DNA from: Bombus terrestris
Taxonomy: Eukaryota > Arthropoda > Insecta > Hymenoptera > Apidae
Direction: 5' to 3'
Assembly (NCBI RefSeq): GCF_910591885.1
Contig: NC_063274.1
Location: forward strand, 19,490,164-19,554,163
Length of the DNA stretch: 64,000 nt
The stretch's first letter is position 1; each line of letters opens with the position of its first letter. The notes under the pieces are model-generated. The model worked only from the letters and a program-made list of their open reading frames with translations, was not told the DNA's origin and ran no database searches. Shown here piece by piece: positions 48,661 through 62,200 of the stretch. The translations under genes were made by a program, and so were the position numbers.

Positions 48661-49050
48661 TTATAAGCTATATCGTTATAACGTATAACGTGATATGCTA
48701 TATCGATATAACGTATAACGTTATATACTATAACGATATAACGTAAAACGTTATATACGATAACGATATAACGTATAACGCTATAAAATATATCGTTATA
48801 ACGTATAACGTTATATACTATAACGATATAACGTATAACGTTATATACGATAACGATATAACGTATAACGTTATGTAGTATTACGATATAACGTATAACG
48901 TTATGTAGTATTACGATATAACGTATAACGTTATGTAGTATTACGATATAACGTATAACGTTATGTAGTATTACGATATAACGTATAACGTTATATGCTA
49001 TATCCATATAACGTATCACGTTATATACTATAACGATGTAACGTAAAACG
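48661..49050 (+). repeat. 13-monomer module, copy 12 (type c)
   Basis: CT start of K at 48,781, but the last D (48,961) is standard TTATGTAGTA. For this site it therefore groups with 26,341 rather than with its 9,300-bp neighbour at 39,361. Confidence 0.9.
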
Positions 49051-51360
49051 TTATATACGATAACGATATAACGTATAACGTTATATACTATATCGATATA
49101 ACGTTTAACGTTATATACTATATCGATATAACGTAAAACGTTATATACGATAACGATATAACGTATAAGGTTATATACGATAACGATATAACGTATAACG
49201 TTATAAACTATATCGTTATAACGTATAACGTTATATGCTATATCCATATAACGTATGACGTTATATACTATATCGATATAACGTATAACGTTATATGCTA
49301 TAACGATATAACGTATAACGTTATATACTGTAACGATGTAACGAATAACGTTATATACTATAACGATATAACGTATAACGTTATATACGATAACGATATA
49401 ACGTACAACGTTATGTAGTATTACGATATAACGTATAACGTTATGTACTATAACGATATAACGTATAACGTTGTATACGATAACGATATAACGTATAACG
49501 TTATAAACTATATCGTTATAACGTATAACGTTATATACTATATCGATATCATGTATAACGTTATATACGATAACGATATAACGTATAACGTTATGTACTA
49601 TAACGATATAACGTATAACGTTATATACGATAACGATATAACGTATAACGTTAAAAACTATATCGTTATAACTTATAACGTTATATACTATATGGATATA
49701 ATGTATAACGTTATATACTATAACGATATAACGTAAAACGTTATATACGATAACGATATAACGTAGAACGTTATAAGCTATATCGTTATAACGTATAACG
49801 TGATATGCTATAACGATATAACGTATAACGTTATATACGATAACGATATAACGTATAACGTTATGTAGTATTACGATATAACGTATAACGTTATGTAGTA
49901 TTACGATATAACGTATAACGTTATGTAGTATTACGATATAACGTATAACGTTATATGCTATATCCATATAACGTATAACGTTATATACTATAACGATATA
50001 ACGTATAACGTTATGTACTATAACGATATAACGTATAACGTTATATACGATAACGATATAACGGATAACGTTATATACGATAGCGATATAACGTATAACG
50101 TTATATACTATAACGATATAACATATAACGTTATAAACTATATCGTTATAACGGATAACGTTATATACTATATCGATATAATGTATAACGTTATATACGA
50201 TAACGATATAACGTATAACGTTATGTACTATAACGATATAACGTATAACGTTATGTACTATAACGATATAACGTATAACGTTATATACGATAACGATATA
50301 ACGTATAACGTTAAAAACTATATCGTTATAACGTATAACGTTATATACTATATCGATATAATGTATAACGTTATATACGATAACGATATAACGTATAACG
50401 TTATGTACTATAACGATATAACGTATAACGTTATATACGATAACGATATAACGTATAACGTTAAAAACTATATCGTTATAACGTATAACGTTATATACTA
50501 TATCGATATAATGTATAACGTTATATACTATAACGATATAACGTTATACGTTATATACGATAACGATATAACGTACAACGTTATAAAATATATCGTTATA
50601 ACGTATAACGTTGTATACTATAACGATATAACGTATAACGTTATATACGATAACGATATAACGTATAACGTTATGTAGTATTACGATATAACGTATAACG
50701 TTATGTAGTATTACGATATAACGTATAACGTTATATACGATAACGATATAACGCATAACGTTATATACTATAACGATATAACGTAAAACGTTATATACTA
50801 TAACGATATAACGTAAAACGTTATATACGATAACGATATAACGTATAACGTTATAAAATATATCGTTATAACGTATAACGTTGTATACTATAACGATATA
50901 ACGTATAACGTTATATACGATAACGATATAACGTATAACGTTATGTAGTATTACGATATAACGTATAACGTTATGTAGTATTACGATATAACGTATAACG
51001 TTATATACGATAACGATATAACGTATAACGTTATAAAATATATCGTTATAACGTATAACGTTATATACGATAACGATATAACGTATAACGTTATATACGA
51101 TAACGATATAACGTATAACGTTATGTAGTATTACGATATAACGTATAACGTTATGTAGTATTACGATATAACGGATAACGTTATATACGATAGCGATATA
51201 ACGTATAACGTTATATACGATAACGATATAACGTATAACGTTATGTACTATAACGATATAACGTATAACGTTATATACTATAACGATATAACGTAAAACG
51301 TTATATACGATATCGATATAACGTATAACGTTATATGCGATGACGATATAACGTATAACG

Positions 51361-51390
51361 TTATGTACGATAACGATATAACGTATAACG
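51361..51390 (+). repeat. Hybrid B/A monomer at a 90-bp deletion
   Basis: The monomer reads TTATGTACGATAACG at positions 1-15. Its G at position 5 is from class B and its CGATAACG is from class A. In the sister copy the order is B', A, B, A, E at 42,061-42,181, whereas here this one hybrid is followed directly by E. This is the signature of an in-register exchange between a B and an A monomer three units apart. Confidence 0.85.
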
Positions 51391-53460
51391 TTATAAACTA
51401 TATCGTTATAACGTATAACGTTATGTAGTATTACGATATAACGTATAACGTTATATACTATAACGATATACCGTATAACGTTATATACGATAACGATATA
51501 ACGTATAACGTTATATACGATAGTGATATAACGTATAACGTTATATACTATATCGATATAACGTATAACGTTATAAACTATATCGTTATAACGTATAACG
51601 TTATATACTATAACGATATAACGTATAACGTTATGTAGTATTACGATATAACGTATAACGTTATGTATTATTACGATATAACGTATAACGTTGTATGCTA
51701 TATCCATATAACGTATAACGTTATATACTATAACGATATAACGTAAAACGTTATATACTATATCGATATAACGTATAACGTTATATACTATAACGATATA
51801 ACGTATAACGTTATATACTATAACGATATAACGTATAACGTTATGTACTATAACGATATACCGTATAACGTTATATACGATAACGATATAACGTATAACG
51901 TTATATACGATAGCGATATAACGGATAACGTTATATACTATATCGATATAATGTATAACGTTATATACGATAACGATATAACGTATAACGTTATGTACTA
52001 TAACGATATAACGTATAACGTTATATACGATAACGATATAACGTATAACGTTAAAAACTATATCGTTATAACGTATAACGTTATATACTATATCGATATA
52101 ATGTATAACGTTATATACTATAACGATATAACGTAAAACGTTATATACGATAACGATATAACGTACAACGTTATAAAATATATCGTTATAACGTATAACG
52201 TTGTATACTATAACGATATAACGTATAACGTTATATACGATAACGATATAACGTATAACGTTATGTAGTATTACGATATAACGTATAACGTTATGTAGTA
52301 TTACGATATAACGTATAACGTTATATACGATAACGATATAACGCATAACGTTATATACTATAACGATATAACGTAAAACGTTATATACGATAACGATATA
52401 ACGTAAAACGTTATATACGATATCGATATAACGTAAAACGTTATATACGATAACGATATAACGTATAACGTTATGTACTATAACGATATAACGTATAACG
52501 TTATATACTATATCGTTATAACGTATAACGTGATATGCTATATCGATATAACGTATAACGTTATATACTATAACGATATAACGTATAACGTTATATACTA
52601 TATCGATATAACGTAAAACGTTATATACTATATCGATGTAACGTAAAACGTTATATACTATATCGATATAACGTATAACGTTATAAACTATATCGTTATA
52701 ACGTATAACGTTATATACTATAACGATATAACGTATAACGTTATGTAGTATTACGATATAACGTATAACGTTATGTAGTATTACGATATAACGTATAACG
52801 TTATGTATTATTACGATATAACGTATAACGTTGTATGCTATATCCATATAAGGTATAACGTTATATACTATAACGATATAACGTAAAACGTTATATACTA
52901 TATCGATATAACGTATAACGTTATATACTATAACGATATAACGTATAACGTTATGTACTATAACGATATAACATATAACGTTATATACGATAACGATATA
53001 ACGTATAACGTTAAAAACTATATCGTTATAACGTATAACGTTATATACTATATCGATATAATGTATAACGTTATATACTATAACGATATAACGTAAAACG
53101 TTATATACGATAACGATATAACGTATAACGTTATAAGCTATATCGTTATAACGTATAACGTGTTATGCTATATCGATATAACGTATAACGTTATATACTA
53201 TAACGATATAACGTAAAGCGTTATATACGATAACGTTATAACGTATAACGTTATATACTATATCGATATAACGTATAACGTTATATACTATAACGATATA
53301 ACGTAAAACGTTATATACGATAACGATATAACGTATAACGTTATAAAATATATCGTTATAACGTATAACGTTATATACTATAACGATATAACGTATAACG
53401 TTATATACGATAACGATATAACGTATAACGTTATGTAGTATTACGATATAACGTATAACG

Positions 53461-53910
53461 TTATGTAGTATTACGATATAACGTATAACGTTATATACCA
53501 TAACGATATAACGTAAAACGTTATATACGATATCGATATAACGTATAACGTTATATACGATAACGATAAAACGTATAACGTTATGTACTATAACGATATA
53601 ACGTAAAACGTTATATACGATAACGATATAACGTATAACGTTATGTACTATAACGATATAACGTATAACGTTATATACGATAACGATATAACGTATAACG
53701 TTATAAACTATATCGTTATAACGTATAACGTTATGTAGTATTACGATATAACGTATAACGTTATATACTATAACGATATACCGTATAACGTTATATACGA
53801 TAACGATATAACGTATAACGTTATATACGATAGCGATATAACGTATAACGTTATATACTATATCGATATAATGTATAACGTTATATACGATAACGATATA
53901 CCGTATAACG
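53461..53910 (+). repeat. Junction zone between super-unit 3 and the right-hand unit
   Basis: Fifteen monomers that do not follow one template. D at 53,461 resembles 31,081; C' with CCATAACG at 53,491 is followed by A(TATCG) and an A with GATAAAACG (private); B'-A-B-A-E-D at 53,581-53,760 resembles 42,061-42,240 and 58,801-58,980; C(CCGT)-A-G-F(ATG)-A(CCGT) closes the zone. It is probably a scar of more than one exchange. Confidence 0.7.
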
Positions 53911-56900
53911 TTATATACGATAACGATATAACGTATAACGTTATATACGATAGTGATATAACGTATAACGTTATATACTATATCGATATAACGTATAACG
54001 TTATAAACTATATCGTTATAACGTATAACGTTATATACTATAACGATATAACGTATAACGTTATGTAGTATTACGATATAACGTATAACGTTATATACTA
54101 TAACGATATAACGTATAACGTTATGTACTATAACGATATAACATATAACGTTATATACGATAACGATATAACGTATAACGTTAAAATCTATATCGTTATA
54201 ACGTATAACGTTATATACTATATCGATATAATGTATAACGTTATATACTATATCGATTTAACGTAAAACGTTATATACTATATCGATGTAACGTATAACG
54301 TTATATACTATAACGATATAACGTATAACGTTATATACTATATCGATTTAACGTAAAACGTTATATACTATATCGATGTAACGTATAACGTTATGTAGTA
54401 TTACGATATAACGTATAACGTTATGTAGTATTACGATATAACGTATAACGTTATGTATTATTACGATATAACGTATAACGTTATAAACTATATCGTTATA
54501 ACGTATAACGTTATGTAGTATTACGATATAACGTATAACGTTATATACTATAACGATATACCGTATAACGTTATATACGATAACGATATAACGTTTAACG
54601 TTATGTACTATAACGATATAACGTATAACGTTATATACGATAACGATATAACGTATAACGTTATATACTATATCGATTTAACGTAAAACGTTATATACTA
54701 TATCGATGTAACGTAAAACGTTATATACTATATCGATATAACGTATAACGTTATAAACTATATCGTTATAACGTATAACGTTATATACTATAACGATATA
54801 ACGTATAACGTTATGTAGTATTACGATATAACGTATAACGTTATGTAGTATTACGATATAACGTATAACGCTTTGTATTATTACGATATAACGTATAACG
54901 TTATATGCTATAACGATATAACGTAAAACGTTATATACTATAACGATATAACGTTTAACGTTATGTACTATAACGATATAACGTATAACGTTATATACGA
55001 TAACGATATAACGTATAACGTTATATACTATATCGATTTAACGTAAAACGTTATATACTATATCGATGTAACGTATAACGTTATATACTATAACGATATA
55101 ACGTAAAACGTTATATACTATATCGATATAACGTATAACGTTATATACTATAACGATATAACGTATAACGTTATGTAGTATTACGATATAACGTATAACG
55201 TTATGTAGTATTACGATATAACGTATAACGTTATATACGATAACGATATAACGCATAACGTTATATACTATAACGATATAACGTAAAACGTTATATACTA
55301 TAACGATATAACGTAAAACGTTATATACTATATCGATATAACGTATAACGTTATAAACTATATCGTTATAACGTATAACGTTATATACTATAACGATATA
55401 ACGTTATACGTTATATACGATATCGATATAACGTATAACGTGATATGCTATATCGATATAACGTATAACGTTATATACTATAACGATATAACGTCAAACG
55501 TTATATACGATAACGTTATAACGTATAACGTTATATACTATATCGATATAATGTATAACGTTATATACGATAACGATATAACGTATAACGTTATGTACTA
55601 TAACGATATAACGTATAACGTTATATACGATAACGATATAACGTATAACGTTAAAAACTATATCGTTATAACGTATAACGTTATATACTATATCGATATA
55701 ACGTATAACGTTATGTACTATAACGATATAACGTACAACGTTATATACGATAACGATATAACGTATAACGTTATGTACTATAACGATATAACGTATAACG
55801 TTATATACGATAACGATATAACGTATAACGTTATATACGATAACGATATAACGTATAACGTTATGTACTATAACGATATAACGTATAACGTTATATACGA
55901 TAACGATATAACGGATAACGTTATATACGATAGCGATATAACGTATAACGTTATATACGATATCGATATACCGTATAACGTTATATACGATATCGATATA
56001 ACGTATAACGTTATATACGATAACGATATAACGTATAGCGTTATATACGATAACGATATAACGTATAACGTTATAAACTATATCGTTATAACGTATAACG
56101 TTATGTAGTATTACGATATAACGTATAACGTTATATGCTATATCCATATAACGTATAACGTTATATACTATAATGATGTAACGTAAAACGTTATATACGA
56201 TAACGATATAACGTATAACGTTATGTACTATAACGATATAACGTAAAACGTTATATACGATAACGATATAACGTATAACGTTATGTACTATAACGATATA
56301 ACGTAAAACGTTATATACGATAACGATATAACGTATAACGTTATGTACTATAACGATATAACGTATAACGTTATATACGATAACGATATAACGGATAACG
56401 TTATATACGATAGCGATATAACGTATAACGTTATATACGATATCGATATAACGTATAACGTTATATACGATAACGATATAACGTACAACGTTATGTAGTA
56501 TTACGATATAACGTATAACGTTATGTACTATAACGATATAACGTATAACGTTGTATACGATAACGATATAACGTATAACGTTATATACGATAACGATATA
56601 ACGTATAACGTTAAAAACTATATCGTTATAACTTATAACGTTATATACTATATGGATATAATGTATAACGTTATATACTATAACGATATAACGTAAAACG
56701 TTATAAACTATATCGTTATAACGGATAACGTTATATACTATATCGATATAATGTATAACGTTATATACGATAACGATATAACGTATAACGTTATGTAGTA
56801 TTACGATATAACGTATAACGTTATGTAGTATTACGATATAACGTACAACGTTATGTAGTATTACGATATAACGTATAACGTTATGTACTATAACGATATA

Positions 56901-59250
56901 ACGTATAACGTTGTATACGATAACGATATAACGTATAACGTTATAAACTATATCGTTATAACGTATAACGTTATATACTATATCGATATCATGTATAACG
57001 TTATATACGATAACGATATAACGTATAACGTTATGTACTATAACGATATAACGTATAACGTTATATACGATAACGATATAACGTATAACGTTAAAAACTA
57101 TATCGTTATAACTTATAACGTTATATACTATATGGATATAATGTATAACGTTATATACTATAACGATATAACGTAAAACGTTATATACGATAACGATATA
57201 ACGTAGAACGTTATAAGCTATATCGTTATAACGTATAACGTGATATGCTATAACGATATAACGTATAACGTTATATACGATAACGATATAACGTATAACG
57301 TTATGTAGTATTACGATATAACGTATAACGTTATGTAGTATTACGATATAACGTATAACGTTATGTAGTACTACGATATAACGTATAACGTTATATGCTA
57401 TATCCATATAACGTATAACGTTATATACTATAACGATATAACGTATAACGTTATGTACTATAACGATATAACGTATAACGTTATATACGATAACGATATA
57501 ACGGATAACGTTATATACGATAGCGATATAACGTATAACGTTATATACTATAACGATATAACGTATAACGTTATAAACTATATCGTTATAACGGATAACG
57601 TTATATACTATATCGATATAATGTATAACGTTATATACGATAACGATATAACGTATAACGTTATGTACTATAACGATATAACGTATAACGTTATGTACTA
57701 TAACGATATAACGTATAACGTTATATACGATAACGATATAACGTATAACGTTAAAAACTATATCGTTATAACGTATAACGTTATATACTATATCGATATA
57801 ATGTATAACGTTATATACGATAACGATATAACGTATAACGTTATGTACTATAACGATATAACGTATAACGTTATATACGATAACGATATAACGTATAACG
57901 TTATATACTATATCGATATAATGTATAACGTTATATACTATAACGATATAACGTAAAACGTTATATACTATAACGATATAACGTAAAACGTTATATACGA
58001 TAACGATATAACGTACAACGTTATAAAATATATCGTTATAACGTATAACGTTGTATACTATAACGATATAACGTATAACGTTATATACGATAACGATATA
58101 ACGTATAACGTTATGTAGTATTACGATATAACGTATAACGTTATGTAGTATTACGATATAACGTATAACGTTATATACGATAACGATATAACGCATAACG
58201 TTATATACTATAACGATATAACGTAAAACGTTATATACTATAACGATATAACGTAAAACGTTATATACGATAACGATATAACGTATAACGTTATAAAATA
58301 TATCGTTATAACGTATAACGTTGTATACTATAACGATATAACGTATAACGTTATATACGATAACGATATAACGTATAACGTTATGTAGTATTACGATATA
58401 ACGTATAACGTTATGTAGTATTACGATATAACGTATAACGTTATATACGATAACGATATAACGTATAACGTTATAAAATATATCGTTATAACGTATAACG
58501 TTATATACGATAACGATATAACGTATAACGTTATATACGATAACGATATAACGTATAACGTTATGTAGTATTACGATATAACGTATAACGTTATGTAGTA
58601 TTACGATATAACGGATAACGTTATATACGATAGCGATATAACGTATAACGTTATATACGATAACGATATAACGTATAACGTTATGTACTATAACGATATA
58701 ACGTATAACGTTATATACTATAACGATATAACGTAAAACGTTATATACGATATCGATATAACGTATAACGTTATATACGATGACGATATAACGTATAACG
58801 TTATGTACTATAACGATATAACGTAAAACGTTATATACGATAACGATATAACGTATAACGTTATGTACTATAACGATATAACGTATAACGTTATATACGA
58901 TAACGATATAACGTATAACGTTATAAACTATATCGTTATAACGTATAACGTTATGTAGTATTACGATATAACGTATAACGTTATATACTATAACGATATA
59001 CCGTATAACGTTATATACGATAACGATATAACGTATAACGTTATATACGATAGTGATATAACGTATAACGTTATATACTATATCGATATAACGTATAACG
59101 TTATAAACTATATCGTTATAACGTATAACGTTATATACTATAACGATATAACGTATAACGTTATGTAGTATTACGATATAACGTATAACGTTATGTATTA
59201 TTACGATATAACGTATAACGTTGTATGCTATATCCATATAACGTATAACG
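53911..59250 (+). repeat. 5,340-bp right-hand unit, first copy
   Basis: Starts A-G(TAGTG)-F-E-C-D-C-B(ACATAT)-A and recurs at 59,251. Composite origin: 54,301-55,400 resembles the GATTTA/GATGTA zone at 14.3-15.4 kb; 55,441-55,800 resembles 9,301-9,690; 56,881-59,200 resembles 49,441-51,700. Two marks found nowhere else in the super-units are TTAAAATCTA at 54,181 and CTTTGTATTA at 54,871, both repeated in the second copy. Confidence 0.87.
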
Positions 59251-62200
59251 TTATATACGATAACGATATAACGTATAACGTTATATACGATAGTGATATA
59301 ACGTATAACGTTATATACTATATCGATATAACGTATAACGTTATAAACTATATCGTTATAACGTATAACGTTATATACTATAACGATATAACGTATAACG
59401 TTATGTAGTATTACGATATAACGTATAACGTTATATACTATAACGATATAACGTATAACGTTATGTACTATAACGATATAACATATAACGTTATATACGA
59501 TAACGATATAACGTATAACGTTAAAATCTATATCGTTATAACGTATAACGTTATATACTATATCGATATAATGTATAACGTTATATACTATATCGATTTA
59601 ACGTAAAACGTTATATACTATATCGATGTAACGTATAACGTTATATACTATAACGATATAACGTATAACGTTATATACTATATCGATTTAACGTAAAACG
59701 TTATATACTATATCGATGTAACGTATAACGTTATGTAGTATTACGATATAACGTATAACGTTATGTAGTATTACGATATAACGTATAACGTTATGTATTA
59801 TTACGATATAACGTATAACGTTATAAACTATATCGTTATAACGTATAACGTTATGTAGTATTACGATATAACGTATAACGTTATATACTATAACGATATA
59901 CCGTATAACGTTATATACGATAACGATATAACGTTTAACGTTATGTACTATAACGATATAACGTATAACGTTATATACGATAACGATATAACGTATAACG
60001 TTATATACTATATCGATTTAACGTAAAACGTTATATACTATATCGATGTAACGTAAAACGTTATATACTATATCGATATAACGTATAACGTTATAAACTA
60101 TATCGTTATAACGTATAACGTTATATACTATAACGATATAACGTATAACGTTATGTAGTATTACGATATAACGTATAACGTTATGTAGTATTACGATATA
60201 ACGTATAACGCTTTGTATTATTACGATATAACGTATAACGTTATATGCTATAACGATATAACGTAAAACGTTATATACTATAACGATATAACGTTTAACG
60301 TTATGTACTATAACGATATAACGTATAACGTTATATACGATAACGATATAACGTATAACGTTATATACTATATCGATTTAACGTAAAACGTTATATACTA
60401 TATCGATGTAACGTATAACGTTATATACTATAACGATATAACGTAAAACGTTATATACTATATCGATATAACGTATAACGTTATATACTATAACGATATA
60501 ACGTATAACGTTATGTAGTATTACGATATAACGTATAACGTTATGTAGTATTACGATATAACGTATAACGTTATATACGATAACGATATAACGCATAACG
60601 TTATATACTATAACGATATAACGTAAAACGTTATATACTATAACGATATAACGTAAAACGTTATATACTATATCGATATAACGTATAACGTTATAAACTA
60701 TATCGTTATAACGTATAACGTTATATACTATAACGATATAACGTAAAACGTTATATACGATATCGATATAACGTATAACGTGATATGCTATATCGATATA
60801 ACGTATAACGTTATATACTATAACGATATAACGTCAAACGTTATATACGATAACGTTATAACGTATAACGTTATATACTATATCGATATAATGTATAACG
60901 TTATATACGATAACGATATAACGTATAACGTTATGTACTATAACGATATAACGTATAACGTTATATACGATAACGATATAACGTATAACGTTAAAAACTA
61001 TATCGTTATAACGTATAACGTTATATACTATATCGATATAACGTATAACGTTATGTACTATAACGATATAACGTACAACGTTATATACGATAACGATATA
61101 ACGTATAACGTTATGTACTATAACGATATAACGTATAACGTTATATACGATAACGATATAACGTATAACGTTATATACGATAACGATATAACGTATAACG
61201 TTATGTACTATAACGATATAACGTATAACGTTATATACGATAACGATATAACGGATAACGTTATATACGATAGCGATATAACGTATAACGTTATATACGA
61301 TATCGATATACCGTATAACGTTATATACGATATCGATATAACGTATAACGTTATATACGATAACGATATAACGTATAGCGTTATATACGATAACGATATA
61401 ACGTATAACGTTATAAACTATATCGTTATAACGTATAACGTTATGTAGTATTACGATATAACGTATAACGTTATATGCTATATCCATATAACGTATAACG
61501 TTATATACTATAATGATGTAACGTAAAACGTTATATACGATAACGATATAACGTATAACGTTATGTACTATAACGATATAACGTAAAACGTTATATACGA
61601 TAACGATATAACGTATAACGTTATGTACTATAACGATATAACGTAAAACGTTATATACGATAACGATATAACGTATAACGTTATGTACTATAACGATATA
61701 ACGTATAACGTTATATACGATAACGATATAACGGATAACGTTATATACGATAGCGATATAACGTATAACGTTATATACGATATCGATATAACGTATAACG
61801 TTATATACGATAACGATATAACGTACAACGTTATGTAGTATTACGATATAACGTATAACGTTATGTACTATAACGATATAACGTATAACGTTGTATACGA
61901 TAACGATATAACGTATAACGTTATATACGATAACGATATAACGTATAACGTTAAAAACTATATCGTTATAACTTATAACGTTATATACTATATGGATATA
62001 ATGTATAACGTTATATACTATAACGATATAACGTAAAACGTTATAAACTATATCGTTATAACGGATAACGTTATATACTATATCGATATAATGTATAACG
62101 TTATATACGATAACGATATAACGTATAACGTTATGTAGTATTACGATATAACGTATAACGTTATGTAGTATTACGATATAACGTATAACGTTATGTAGTA

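Larger units (their letters stand above)
44281..53460 (+). repeat. Super-unit copy 3 and second copy of the 9,300-bp unit
   Basis: Starts directly with the B-A-J-TTACATACCA series, lacking the first 3,840 bp of the super-unit. Offset to the previous copy is 9,300 bp until about 51,360 and 9,210 bp thereafter, because three monomers are missing at a hybrid monomer at 51,361. Private changes include CCATAACG at 46,561, AAGTATAACG at 48,231, ACATAT at 50,121, ACGTTATACG at 50,541 and AGGTATAACG at 52,851. Confidence 0.88.
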
